DNA of 64,000 nt from Cepaea nemoralis (lineage: Eukaryota; Mollusca; Gastropoda; Stylommatophora; Helicidae). The notes beneath the pieces are model-generated. The model was not told the origin of the DNA, did not search any database, and saw only the letters and a program-made list of their open reading frames with translations. A program made the translations under genes and the position numbers. Where the stretch lies: assembly GCA_014155875.1 (NCBI GenBank), contig JACEFZ010001379.1:356001-420000 (forward strand), given 5' to 3'. The number at the start of each line of letters is the position of its first letter. Within the stretch, counting starts at the first letter, position 1. This document shows positions 22,066 through 33,958 of the stretch, piece by piece.

Positions 22066-25000
22066 TCTTTATATTTCTACATGCCGTACAGGTTCTTGGC
22101 CAGTTTTCTTCGATGTTCAGACCGTGTAGAATATCAGCTTGTTTCTCTTTCCTGAGCTAAGATATTCTAAGAATGATTTTCTAACATTTAAGCTTAAAAT
22201 CTCAGTTTTCTTCCTTTGTGATCCAACAGCCCAACAATAAATTGTAATGTTAGTATGTCAATCTTATTATTCATCATTTGCTAGCTCGTTTTTCTTCCCT
22301 TCCTCTTCCTCAACCTCCTTTACCTTCTGCTTGTCGTTGTAATCCTTTATTACTTTAGTGTCGTCCCTGGAGTGAGGGGAATCAACACCCACATTTTTAT
22401 TTTTTATTACCCCAATATTATTGTCCTAGAGAAACCCCCAGAATCCGTCCACAAAACTCCGTCAGTCTGCAGACACCTCTTTCTTACTCTCACTCACCCC
22501 TGGATCATGCCCCCTCTCACTCTTGCCCCACACAACATACTCAACAACTCTAGCTTAACAAATAAATACAAAATAATTTATTAAAGCAAGGAGTATGTGT
22601 GTGAGAAGTGTGTGTGTAATGTGTAGAATGTATGTCGAATTCTAGTGTGTCTGTAGATTCAGAGCAGCAGATCAGGAGCCAAGTCAGATGATCATCATAG
22701 CAAGGGTACTGTGGTGAAACGCCAATGGCTCATGTCCTCATGCCTTCTTTTATTTTGGGTAAACAGGGGGAAACGGCTTTCGGAAGCTCTCAGTTCTCTT
22801 GTTCGCTCAATCTCCATGAAAGATAGTTCTTTGGGGTTACCTTCATAACACAATCTTTACATGGAGCGAGTAGATATGGGTCTTTTCTTTCGGGTAGACC
22901 CGATAGAGCGCCTTGCGCCAAATGCGCACTGGTGCGGCTTCTGGAGAATTCATGTCCGTTTCTACTGATCGTTACTCAATGGCGAATGTCAAGAGTTCAA
23001 GTTAAAGATTGAGACATTTTAAAAGGTCTCCTACTGGTGGAATGAAAAGGTAAACTTGGGTTTTCTTTGGTCCAGCAAAAACTTGGCCTATAAATATCTA
23101 TTGTCTTAACGACTGAGAGGATATGGCGAAACAGCAGTCTTGCCATATTGGGAGGGGGTGACCGTTAGCCGATCTGGCTACGCGTCTTAATCTTGGCATG
23201 GCAAGGGAACAAATCTGAAGAATAAGTAGTTACCAAATGATATCGCTTGTTCTTGGCAGCCGATAGACGAGTGCTATCTTTCTTCCTACGGCTTACCGTT
23301 ACTTAGTAGTATCTCTCATTGAAATATAAGCACATTAGATAGCTACGGTGTGCCGGAGGGAGGGAAGGGCTCCTTGGGGATGGGGTCCACCAATCTATGA
23401 TCTATCTTCTTGAGCCGGAAGAGGCTATCCACGGTGCTATCTCTTTCGTCTTTTAGTCGATAGGATGATGTGGGGATTATAAAAAAACTTCGTTATCTTA
23501 TTGAGAGAACCTGCATTCCTCTGAATCTACATGTTAGGTGAGGCACTGCCGGTACATTGCGGCGACAGCTCAGACAAGAGCAGCAGCCGGAGGAGGTAGT
23601 ATCTTCTTTCATATTCTTGCTGGGAATGGGGAACTACACTGCGTGCAATACAACCCCACTACCATACTATTAGTTAACGGGGAGAAACACACAGATTACT
23701 AGGCACACCACACCACAAGATCTTGGTTGTGACAAAGGCATGGTTTGCAAGTGAGAGGGAAGCATGGACATGAATGTGCCCAATAATAATAAAGGCTTGG
23801 TATGAGTGTGGAGAGTGAGTCTTATATGCAAAAGGTTCCTAGGGTCAAACGACAAGACCTCGTCAAGCTGAAGGCCTAGTCTAGGAAAGACGCTGCCAAT
23901 CCAGGACCTCTTGTCAGGTCGGGCAAGTTCAATCAGGGCTCTTGATTAGTATTATTATGTATATATTTTGTTATGGCAATTGATGTGCTGAGACCCTTAG
24001 GAGTCTCCATGTAGGCTGTACCAGAGGTTTAGGCTGGAGACTCTCACAAATGTTTGTCCTTTCCAGGGTCCTTCTTTTGGAAGTATGAACAGAGCTGAAG
24101 GTCTCGACAGGGCTCTACGCAGAAAGTATGTTTATGACTATGCCATGGCAAGGTTTGGGCCATGCCAGCTCTAAGAATATGATCTCTACGAGATAGAGCC
24201 ACTGCTGACCTTGAAAGAATGACCATCAGCTATACTGACACATCACCAGTCATCTCGATTGAGTCCTTTTGTATTATTGGCTGGACCCCGCCAATCATTC
24301 AGACACACCCATTATTATATCAGAACTGTTCTCCAGGATAGTATTTCCTACCTGACATTATGCCAGGTGATTCCACGGCACTTCCCTAGAACATTTGATT
24401 ACTAAAGACTGTGGTCCATGGAAACTTGGAAGTTTGCTTCTACAGAAGGCTGTTGTACGTACAACCAATTACCTGGAAGGAAGGAGATTCTTGCACACGC
24501 GGTGAGCTGTATGTGGACGGATCGGACAGTGTATGAAGCTGGGTCTGTGAAGATAGCTACCTGAGGCTCTGTGCCTGAACGTTATCCTTGTTGTGTCTGT
24601 TTAGAACTATCTGTTTTATCTGCCTTAATGTTTTCCTGTGCTGTTCTTTATTACTTTAATAAATCACGTTTTAGTTTACTTCAATGAGCACTGGGTTAAT
24701 TATGTGTCAGCCAGAAATACACCTTAGGGACTAGGTCCCTAGGTCGAAAGAAAGAGTGACATTGAGTCCGGGGAACGGAAGAGGGTTGGCAAGTAAAGAC
24801 CTATCCCAGCCAGGGCTATAGACGATTATTTAAACATTGTGACAGGGCTATTTGGGACCCTCCATGTAGCTTGTTACAGGTACGCCACAGCATGATAGCT
24901 TAGCATAAGAACACCTCACCCATTGATGCGTCTCTTTTTCCAGACGTTGACTTTCTCCGGGATCCACTGGGTCGACTAGGTGCATGATCCTCCGAAAATA

Positions 25001-26834
25001 GTTATTGTTTAACATTAATCATGGATCTGTCATTCACTGTAAAGACTAAGGTCCCTATAATTCAGATAAGTACGGATCTCTGTACCATGAAAACTAGGTT
25101 TCAATGTCACAGGTCTCACATTTTTTTTCTAATCCGTTTTCATAGATTGTCACACACAAACGGTTCTAAAGTACTTCTTCACTGCACTAAATTATTCCAC
25201 AAGAAGCCATGTTCTATGTTCTTTTCTATTCACTAGTGTTCAGAGGTATGTGGTGAAGAAAACGAGTATCACCCAACCTGGGTGAATCCTTATTGTAAAT
25301 GAATCGTTTATAATGTTTTGCTCAACTGAGCCAGTTTCGTATGGACCCTCTGGATCCTGGGCCTAGCATAAACAGTGCTGACCATACTTTCTTTTGGGTG
25401 TTTATTCATCTTATAAAATAAAGTGAATGTTCATTTGATGTTCTTCTTAATGAGAGTTGACCTCCATCAAACTCAGTGTAGAGCTTCCTCATAGACGTAG
25501 GGGAACCTGTTAGAGAGAGAGACCACATCTGGTGAAGGCCGCCTGATACTAATCCCTACTAGCTGAATGTAGGCCTACTGCCTTGCTCAGAGATTTATCA
25601 GGGAACTAAACTCTGTCATGGATCAGAGTGGCTCATCACCTCAATCTGAATCAGGTTAAGACAAGGAAAGACCAATAGACAGAGTGCAGAACCCCAGTAG
25701 GCACCCCACTGGAAGATCCCACTATTGGACATTTTCCCCATCTGCCAACCCACTACACTATTCTCTCCAGCAGAGCTAATTCTCACTTCACTACTCTATT
25801 CTCACTAACAGAGCTAATCATCACTTCACTATTCTATTCTCAACTAGCAGAGCTAATCATCACTTCCCTAGCTAGTTTTAACAAGGCTACTGCCTATACT
25901 AATTAGGCCTAAATATATTATCTATAATACCTTATGCAACACCGCATCACTCCTGGATGGCCTCTACAATTTGCCATAAAGACACATGTTAGTTAATCTT
26001 TAATTAATTCTAACACTGTAGATGCTCTCTCCGAATTCCCAACAGCGGTACAGAAAACACGTCAGCTCAGGTCGACATTCTTGTCTACACTACTGTACAC
26101 AAGTCATGTTTTTGTCAAAGAGCCTAGAGTTATTTTAGTGACGTTCCTTTGATGTCAAAACATCAGATGGTTCCAGGGGCAGATTATCCATTTCAGAATA
26201 AGTTCTCTCCCCTTCGTTTAAATCAATACAAAAGTGATTCCCCTTGTTTCAACATCCAAAACAAGGTAGCGAGTTCCTGCATTTTCCCAATGGTCACAAT
26301 AACAAGCCTACAACTTTCTGTCGTGTGGGGACTTTCAAAGCCGACTGCATTGATTGATCTTTCCGACTCTCCGTTGTAAACAACTGCAGCTGTTGCGAAT
26401 CAAACTGTCCTTGGTATTTTTATCATCTGATTGTAAAATTAAAGTGATTTCACGATACTGCTGCTCCTGTTTATATCGGCTAAGTGTATCCACTGTAGAA
26501 CACGATCACCCTGGCCACACGGAAGACTCCGTATGGAATGTTCATTCATGAATGACAGTTAACAAAAATGGAGGTCAACCTGGTTGAGCCACCGTACCCA
26601 GTAAGAAATAGAGGATGTGCTAGATCGAGGATCGAGGCCTTATACCTGGCTAGGTCATCCATTTTTGCACGGTAATCCATTTATACTCCCTCACCAGCTA
26701 TACCTGCCTGGAAGAGTGTAATGTTGTGTAAATATATAAGGAGTACCTGACCATGTATAGTGGAAACTATGTGGCAGAAAGGGTTAATATAACAATAGTC
26801 TAGGTTAAAAGGAGTTAAAATAATGTTGTTGTTT
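22066..26834. other. Long stretch without recognised genes; weak LTR-like end and a small tandem repeat
   Basis: No frame exceeds 80 codons and none has a motif. AATAAA at 24658 followed about 195 bp later by ACATTGTGACA at 24846-24856 resembles the R-U5 end of an LTR, but I find no matching start, TSD or second LTR. A tandem repeat of about 43 bp (AGAGCTAATCATCACTTC) lies at 25755-25865. Confidence 0.4.
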
Positions 26835-27678
26835 GTCCATCGAGAATGATGATGATAATTCACTTCATCCAGTGGGGGTTGAAAGTATGGAGCCATGAGT
26901 TCTAAGATGGCTGGCAAGGCCTATTTTGTGTCGAAATGTTCTTTGACAACATGGGCAAAGAATGCTTGACGTTCCAGGAGGAGGATCTTTTGCAGTAGTT
27001 TTTCTGTCCAGCCTTTTTTTCCACAGCTCTTGCAGTCCTGTTTGCTTCACAAGTGATTACACCCTTGCGTAATGATGTACGCCACGAATTTCGGTCCTTG
27101 GCTGCAGTCTCCCAAGTGTCATGATGAATTCCAAAAGCTTTTAGTGAGATCTCCAGAGTGTCTTTAAAGTGTTTCCTCTGACCGCCTTGGGAGCGTTTAC
27201 CGCAACGCAGCTCACCGTAAAAAAATTCGTTTAGGGAGTCTATGATCTGGCAATCGAGTCAAGTGACCAGTCCAGCGAATCTAATTCTTCATTTATAGAG
27301 TGTGGATACTGCGCATGGACGCTCTTTCTAAGAGTTCAGTGTTTGGGATCTTGTCTTGCCATTTAATCTTCAATAGCTGCCTAAGGCAGGCTGTGTGGAA
27401 GTGGTTTAATTTCCTAGCGTGTCGCTGGGAAACAGTCCAGGTTTCACAAGCATACAGCAGTGTGGATAATACAACTGCTTTGTAGACTTTCAGCTTGGAT
27501 TACAGGCTTACTCCATTTCTGTCCCATACATTCTTGTACAGTCTGTCAAAGGCCACGCTGGCCTTGGAGATTCTTGCATTCACTTCATCATCAATTGTGG
27601 AAGCTTGTGACACAGTGCTGCCAAAATAGGTGAATTTGTTCACAACACTTAGTCTATGACCATTCACTTTGATATACA
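26835..27678 (-). pseudogene. APE-type LINE C-terminus with C2H2 finger
   Basis: Minus strand, from 27678: a post-palm 'FTYFGSTVSQ' segment, 'VLSTLLYACETWTVSQRHARKLNHF' connector, 'LLKIKWQDKIPNTELLERA', and an 'IRWTGHLTRLPDHRLPK' segment. The end, 26865-27050, carries a classical finger, CPCCQRTFRHKIGLASHLRTH (two Cys, two His). A C-terminal finger of this kind is known in one common group of animal LINEs. The RT palm and endonuclease are absent. Stops occur at about 27500, 27295, 27280 and 27230, so it is dead. It begins abruptly at the (AAAT)n run at 27679-27717. Confidence 0.88.
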
Positions 27679-27679
27679 A

Positions 27680-27715
<36 letters not shown>

Positions 27716-27717
27716 AA
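27679..27717. repeat. (AAAT)n microsatellite
   Basis: AATAAATAAATAAATAAATA-type run abutting the LINE fragment. Confidence 0.95.
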
Positions 27718-27874
27718 TAAATAATTGTTTACAATAGGAGTAATAGAAACAACTAGGTTAGAGTGGGTTAAATTAAGTCTGCGACAGAAAGCGTTCAATG
27801 AACGACAATGTGGAGCAGAAATAGTTGTTCTGTTTCATCTTATGTGTACACCGTCAGACGTCAACCTGACTATT

Positions 27875-28930
27875 TACAGAAAGCAGCAGTCAACTTGAGC
27901 TTGTTGACAGCTCTACAGAGTTTATCCTCAGATGGTGCTGGTGTGGGTCAAAAATACTTTTCTCTGTTCTGTGGACACTCTTGCAGTAAATGTTTAGCTG
28001 TGATTTTACAGTGACATTCATCAGTACCTGTAGTTGACTAAACAAATACTATTTCAGTCTTTTATATCTTGCGCGGAGCCTGAAGATTGTTACTTGTTTA
28101 CCTCGGTATAGTCGGTAATACGCATCATCATCATCATCATGTGCCGTGCCGATAATAGTGGGCGTAATGTTTAGCCATCTTATACGATCACACAGTCGTG
28201 GGTCAGCTCTGTGTTCTTGTCTCGACCACGTGGTCAAGCCATCCAGACATTTACTTATCTGCCTTCTTCTTGTTCTTTTCCCCACAACAACATTTTCAGT
28301 AAGGTCTCTAGTTTAGTTCTTCTCATAACGTGTCCAAAATTTTTTAACTGTCTACATCTAATTTCTCTAATAATTTTACGGTGTTATTTGCTTCTTGTAG
28401 GACGTGCATGTTGGTTTTTATGTCTGTCTATGGAATACTTTGTAATCTCCAAAGAAACCTCATTCTTACTGCCATCAGATGTTTTACAGCTTGTCTTCTC
28501 ATTGTCCACGAATCTTATATCTGCTAGTTCTGCGCTGTTTTTGCTTTTCAGTAGTGAGACAACTAACTTGGTATCTTTGCAGAGAGCTATGTATTTCTCT
28601 TTATTTCTGTCTCCTTCAACAGTATTTCTGCTGCAGTTTTCAAGTCATCTACCTCTGTTCTGAAGTTATGTGACAATTTTCCAGCTGCCGCTGACTGTGT
28701 TTTTGTGTGTGTTCCAGTCGTTAGAGTATTTGCATGGGTCTAGGTGGTACTTGGGTTATAGTCTTATCATGCATGATGTGGATGGTTTTCTTCTATCTGC
28801 TTTATTACAATATTAATTTTTCCTTCTTCCCACAGCTATTATTTCAGGCAGACTGCTATTGTCTATAAGCTGAGAACCCGTGTGTATTGTAGATGGGTTA
28901 GAAAGAGTTCAATAAACAACATTTTGGAAC
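27875..28930 (-). pseudogene. LINE-A fragment (RNase H to C-terminus), interrupted
   Basis: On the minus strand, 28930 to 28505 aligns with LINE-A 9930-10385: the linker, TVSGSWKIVT-like start, and 'LKTAAEILLKE' before the TDAKSA position. 28122 to 27875 aligns with 10600-10860: 'YYRLYRGKQVTIFRLR', then the cysteine-rich end. An RTE-like fragment (28123-28504) sits between. About 75 codons of LINE-A, including the last RNase H motif, are missing at the junction. Many frameshifts. Confidence 0.85.
28123..28504 (-). mobile_element. RTE-like LINE 3' fragment nested in LINE-A
   Basis: Minus strand begins near MSRQAEKHL-equivalent sequence and passes a 'GHVMRRTKLE' segment. It continues through a 'CLDGLTTWSRQEHR' region to the HGT-type coding end and then an (ATG)n tail at 28123-28140. 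5'-truncated with several frame changes. Confidence 0.88.
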
Positions 28931-29570
28931 AGAAAGAGCACAATAAACAACAATCTGGGACAACAAACAACAATCTGAAACAGAAAATATTCAGTGAAGA
29001 ACAATCCGGCATAAAGTCTTTTGTGGACACCTTGTAAAACCTTAGCTCCCTTGTACACCGTCCCAGCCCCTCCACCCCACCACGTGTTAAAAAAAAATAT
29101 TCCACTCTGCCTCGAATATCTCACCACCTTAAAATAACACCAGCCACCCCACCCACCGCTCTCCTAACATGGTTTCTAGATGTCTCCGTCTTCAAAGAGT
29201 TTGCCCATGCGAAAGGACTCGATTGTCTAACGGAGCGAGGCGGGGACGGCACAGAATGGTCGCCTACCAGGGAGTCCCTCTACCCAATGACTGCTGTATG
29301 CAGTTTATGTATCCGTGCCTGGAGTTTCCATTGAGTTCAGGTAGAAGCACTGGCGCCGATCGCAGAATGGAGACCCATCTACTGAAGCTGTCAAAGCCGG
29401 CGAAGTAATCTGCTAGGGCTGGGATTTTAAGCGCATCATCGATAATCAACAAGGCCCCTATAAAATCCGTGTTAGTAGAACGACCAGCAGCTCAACGTTG
29501 CTGTCTAGTCTCTGAACTGTGCATTGGGAATGTTCGTTTGTTTACACAACTTTGAAGTTATTGTTGACAG
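28931..29570. other. No recognised feature
   Basis: Short repeats of (GA)ACAATCTGGGACA near 28910-29010; a 79-codon plus frame at 29169-29408 has no motif. Confidence 0.45.
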
Positions 29571-29775
29571 GAAGGTGACAATGCAAAGACCCACAAAATG
29601 CAACATCATAGTAAATGGGACAACTGTGAAGTAAGTTAATAAGTTCATATATCTAGACTAGGCACTCTGCTAACAGCAGATGGGGATTGTATGCAAGAAA
29701 TGAAATGTAGGAAACATAATAGCAAAGCAGAATGCCACTAGATGAAGAATATACAACGTATCTAAGTCAATGACA

Positions 29776-29908
29776 GTATTGTTTTGCTCGCACGCTGCTA
29801 CCAGTAGTTGCTACTGCTAGTTGGTGCACTTGACTGAATTTGCGTAAGAGTTAGTTTTCTTATTACCAGTGCCCCTCGCCATCAGACAAACCCTCTCCAT
29901 TTCAGCCC
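29776..29908 (-). repeat. SINE-S 3' fragment with 12-bp TSD
   Basis: The reverse complement aligns with 6705-6835 (CTGATGGCGAGGGGCACTGG). AAGTCAATGACA flanks it exactly at 29764-29775 and 29909-29920. Confidence 0.85.
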
Positions 29909-29944
29909 AAGTCAATGACAAGAAGTCCATATTAAATTCTAACT

Positions 29945-30050
29945 GACCGAGCGGCGTCAGGAATGAACCCACTACGCCGCTGTCAGAAGAGCAATTGTCA
30001 GTGTATAGAACCTATCTGCCACGCCGACCTCTTTAAAAGTGAAAGGCTTC
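29945..30050 (-). repeat. tRNA-headed SINE fragment
   Basis: The reverse complement has GGCGTGGCAGATAGG (box A-like) and GTGGGTTCATTCC (box B-like), followed by GACGCCGCTCGG. It splits the RTE remnant. Confidence 0.6.
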
Positions 30051-30275
30051 TTAATAGTTGAATACATCCAATACTGGTTCATGGAGGTGAATTATGGACA
30101 ATCAGCAGATCAACTAGAAATGATACAGAGACTGGATAGATGTAGTTCTTTGTACAAATGCTAAGGACCTATAGCCAAGATAAAAAGTAGCGTAGAGGAT
30201 GTCTTCGAAGAATGCAGCTCACAAAGAGAAATGTTTACGCGTGACAGAAATAGACAATTCGTCTTCATTTGACGA

Positions 30276-31175
30276 GTCATGTGAAGACGTCAGGTAAACT
30301 GGAGAATGTCATGAGAAGAGGTAAGGTACACTGAAGAATGTCATGAAAAATGGTCAGGTCAACTGGAGAATGTCATGAGAAGAGGTCCCATAAACTGGAG
30401 AATGTCATAAGAAGAGGTCAGATAAACTGGAGAATGTCATAAGAAGAGGTCAGATAAACTGGAGAATGTCACGAGAAGAAGTCCCATAAACTGGAGAATG
30501 TCATAAGAATAGGTCAGATAAACTGGAGAATGTCATAAGAAGAGGACAGATAAACTGGAGAATGTCATGAGAAGAGGTCCCATAAACTGGAGAATGTCAT
30601 AAGAAGAGGTCAGATAAACTGGAGAATGTCATAAGAAGAGGTCAGATAAACTGGAGAATGTCATGAGAAGAGGTCAGATAAACTGGAGAATGTCATGAAA
30701 AATGGTCAGGTCAACTGGAGAATGTCATGAGAAGAGGTCCCATAAACTGGAGAATGTCATAAGAAGAGGTCAGATAAACTGGAGAATGTCATAAGAAGAG
30801 GTCAGATAAACTGGAGAATGTCACGAGAAGAAGTCCCATAAACTGGAGAATGTCATAAGAATAGGTCAGATAAACTGGAGAATGTCATAAGAAGAGGACA
30901 GATAAACTGGAGAATGTCATGAGAAGAGGTCCCATAAACTGGAGAATGTCATAAGAAGAGGTCAGATAAACTGGAGAATGTCATAAGAAGAGGTCAGATA
31001 AACTGGAGAATGTCATGAGAAGAGGTCAGATAAACTGGAGAATGTCATGAAAAATGGTCAGGTCAACTGGAGAATGTCATGAGAAGAGGTCCCATAAACT
31101 GGAGAATGTCATAAGAAGAGGTCAGATAAACTGGAGAATGTCACGAGAAGAGATCAAGTAATTTGGAGAATGTCA
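30276..31175 (+). repeat. 32-bp satellite with 352-bp higher-order repeat
   Basis: About 28 monomers of AACTGGAGAATGTCATAAGA plus AGAGGTCAGATA. Variant monomers (TGGTCAGGTC, GTCCCATA, AGGACAG, ATAGGTC) recur in the same order. TGGTCAGGTC lies at 30351, 30703 and 31055, exactly 352 bp (eleven monomers) apart. By eye the 352-bp blocks 30351-30702 and 30703-31054 are identical. Confidence 0.95.
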
Positions 31176-31614
31176 CAAGAAGAAGTGAAATGGGGAATGC
31201 TTCGAGAAGTGGTAAATTGTCACGCGAAGATGTAGGTATTAGCTAGATACCTTGAGAAACTATGCAGAAACATATATATCGGACATGATTCATAATACAT
31301 AAGACAAGCGGATGTAGACAAGCATCACAACCAGCGACATGCGGCACGAACTATGAGAAGATATATCTTTAGAACGACACAGTGGTTCTGAAGTGCCACG
31401 GTCAAGACTCACAGTGTCTCGGACCTCGCGTAACCGCCTCGTGGGGGAAAATGTGAAAAAGACATTAGTGTGGTTATTGAATGGGGGATCTACTAAAGTG
31501 TCGTTTATGGTGAGGTTTGTTAGGGCATAAATACTTTGCAAAATTGCAAGTAAGCTAGTAAGTAAAGGAGTAAAGGGACTCTTTTCACACCTCAAGGCGT
31601 AAGCATGGCATATG

Positions 31615-31795
31615 GTGTTACCATATTTTATAGACCAATCGGAGCTGAAGATGAGATGTGGTCAATATCACATTGACCGCGTTTGTTTCCTAAGACATTT
31701 CCTGGTACGCATTTTGGACTGGGAGCCCAAGTCAAGTTTAAACATCATCCTCCATGCGAATGAGAACCTAACACCAGCGGTGCCACCACGATATT
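31615..31795 (-). repeat. SINE-C family copy
   Basis: The reverse complement has GATGTTTAAACTTGACTTGG and TGCGTACCAGGAAATGTC, as at 1680-1770, and ends at the shared TATAGACCAATC (plus-strand reading). Confidence 0.75.
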
Positions 31796-32048
31796 CTTAA
31801 ACAAGTGAATCGGTACAATTATCTCGGAACTGTCATGACATCTGATGGGAAGATACCTTGAAGAGATAAGAACAAGAATCGATATGGCGAAGGCAGCCTT
31901 TTGTAAGATGAAAAACATACTGACCAATAAAAAGATGCAATTTGCAATGAGAAAAAAAAAGTGTTGAAGTGCTACATAGAACCTGTACTTTTGTGTGAAT
32001 GTGAAGCATGGACAATGAGCAGACAAGCTGAAAAACATCTGATGACTG
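31796..32048 (+). pseudogene. RTE-like LINE internal fragment
   Basis: Matches 62064-62310 closely: 'YLGTVMTSDG', 'MAKAAFCKMKNILTNKKM', 'CYIEPVLL', 'AWTMSRQAEKHL'. It has single-base indels at about 31850 and 31955. Both ends are abrupt, without a tail, so it is a deletion or recombination remnant and not a clean insertion. Confidence 0.9.
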
Positions 32049-32570
32049 AGCGTGTGCCGCCTGGTCTAATGTTTACACACCCGCTTCACACGCCAGTGAT
32101 CCGGGGTTTGTTTCCGTGTCCGGTCAAGGATATGCACTACTGAAGAGCTCAAATGAGAGCGAAACTCGAGTCTAGTGCTTGCACATTGACGTGGATAGGC
32201 CTTAGGTTCATACCAGAGTGCGATCAGCGTTGCCAGTAGTGGGTTGTGCTCAATATTTAAAAAAAGATTAATTCTCACACTGACCAAGGCATGGTGAGAT
32301 GTATCGTCTTGCTTTTTCGCGAACATAGGACGTTCTAGTACCGGCCTTGCCCATCTTGCTGGTTTCTGAGCTAGGAGATTAGAAGGAAGCCTCTGCAATG
32401 CAGGCACCGATGAGATGGTACTTCCGTGCTAGGTCGGGACTAATGTCACTATACCAACCTGACTCCTATAGATGCATGTCCTCTTCAGGGCTCAGACGAC
32501 CTTTGGGGTTAGCGTGCCGAATTTAAAGAGTTAAACTCACAGCCCTTCAGGTGAATATAAAGCAGCGTAC
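32049..32570. other. No recognised feature
   Basis: A 113-codon minus frame at 32066-32407 lacks motifs or repeat support. Confidence 0.45.
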
Positions 32571-32574
32571 CAAC

Positions 32575-32715
32575 TTAATTAATTATTAAAACAGAACATT
32601 GTAAACCAACATACCAACCTAATTAAAGATTAAAACAGAACATTATAAATCCACATTCCGAACTAATTAAACATTAAAGCAATGAATTATAAACCCACAT
32701 AATTTATTATTAAAC
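32575..32715. repeat. ~47-bp AT-rich tandem repeat
   Basis: Units with TAATTAA(A)(G/C)ATTAAA(A)C and AACCCACAT, about three to four copies. Confidence 0.8.
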
Positions 32716-32793
32716 GTGTGACAGATTCAAGTAATTATTACAAATGTTAAAATATTAACACAGTGAACATACTGCAATTAAAGCAATGGCGCG

Positions 32794-32795
<2 letters not shown>

Positions 32796-32871
<76 letters not shown>

Positions 32872-32876
32872 GTGTG

Positions 32877-32940
<64 letters not shown>
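32796..32940. repeat. (CA)n then (GA)n microsatellites
   Basis: (CA)n 32797-32867, (GA)n 32880-32939, followed by (AACG)n to 32958. Confidence 0.98.
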
Positions 32941-32942
<2 letters not shown>

Positions 32943-33043
32943 GAACGAACGAACGAACTTTATTTTAAAAGGGTAACAAATTGGACACGCAGGCCCGTTT
33001 TACATTCGGCCCTTTCGATCACTCATCTTTCATTCATCAAATG

Positions 33044-33535
33044 TGCATGTTACATATACATAGGGAAAAATAACATTGTCAAATTGATTTTGTAAGCATA
33101 AACAATGCATATTACGCATGGTACATTCAATCAATCAATCATGTGCCATGCCGGAAAGCGTGGGCGGTCATGACTCGCCATTTCACTCGCTCACCAGTGT
33201 CGTGGATCAGCTCATTGTTCCTGTCTCGTCCATGCCATGTGGCTAAGCCATCCAGGTATTTTCCTCTCGGTCTTCCTCTTGGTCTGTTCCCCTCGATCTT
33301 GCCAGTTGTCACTAAGTTCTCCAATCCATTTCTTCTCATAACATGTCCAAAAAATTTTGACTGTCTACGTCTAATTTTTCTAATCAGTTTACGATGTTCA
33401 TTTGTCTCCTGTAGTACTTGGTCATTGGTTTTTCTGTCTGTCCATGGTATTCATGGTATTCATGGTACATTCACATGGGGGGAAAAAACATTGTCAAATG
33501 AAAGTTGTAAACATAAACAGTGCATATTGCAATGT
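33044..33535. repeat. ~70-bp tandem duplication split by an RTE-like fragment
   Basis: 33044-33116 and 33461-33532 match (GGGAAAAA, ACATTGTCAAAT, CATAAACA(A/G)TGCATATT). CATGGTACATTCA is present at 33117-33129 and 33461-33473, flanking the RTE fragment. Confidence 0.85.
33130..33460 (-). pseudogene. RTE-like LINE 3' fragment with (GATT)n tail
   Basis: Minus strand runs from a 'NDQVLQETNEHRKLIRKI' segment through 'KFFGHVMRRNGLENLVTTGK' and 'KYLDGLATWHGRDRN' to an 'AHAFRHGT' stop. The last 66 codons are open. The tail is TGATTGATTGA, seen as TCAATCAATCA on plus at 33127-33138. It is flanked by 13-bp direct repeats CATGGTACATTCA, so it is a bounded 5'-truncated insertion. Confidence 0.93.
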
Positions 33536-33539
33536 TGTG

Positions 33540-33958
<419 letters not shown>

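Larger units (their letters stand above)
29571..31350 (+). pseudogene. RTE-like LINE C-terminal region carrying a satellite expansion
   Basis: 29571-29763 reads like the RTE step 'CNIIVNGTTVK' then 'VNKFIYL' (compare 'CNIQVNGHILKQVNRYSYLG' at about 62040). 30052-30130 aligns with the 'YIEPVLLYG...WTMSRQ' segment, and 30240-30290 with the 'RQSKFF..HVMRR' segment. The coding sequence after that, equivalent to HVMRRG-KLENV, is multiplied into the 32-bp array at 30276-31175. The HGT-type end seems to follow at about 31335-31350 (ATGCGGCACGAAC). Two SINE insertions also interrupt it (29776-29908 and 29945-30050). It is a heavily modified remnant. Confidence 0.7.

Noticed and set aside
24650..24860. 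LTR end near ACATTGTGACA
   Set aside because: AATAAA and a plausible terminus, but no matching 5' end, TSD, second LTR or coding sequence found.
30276..31175. CRISPR-like array
   Set aside because: Monomers are contiguous with no variable spacers; animal genomic context; explained as a LINE-derived satellite.
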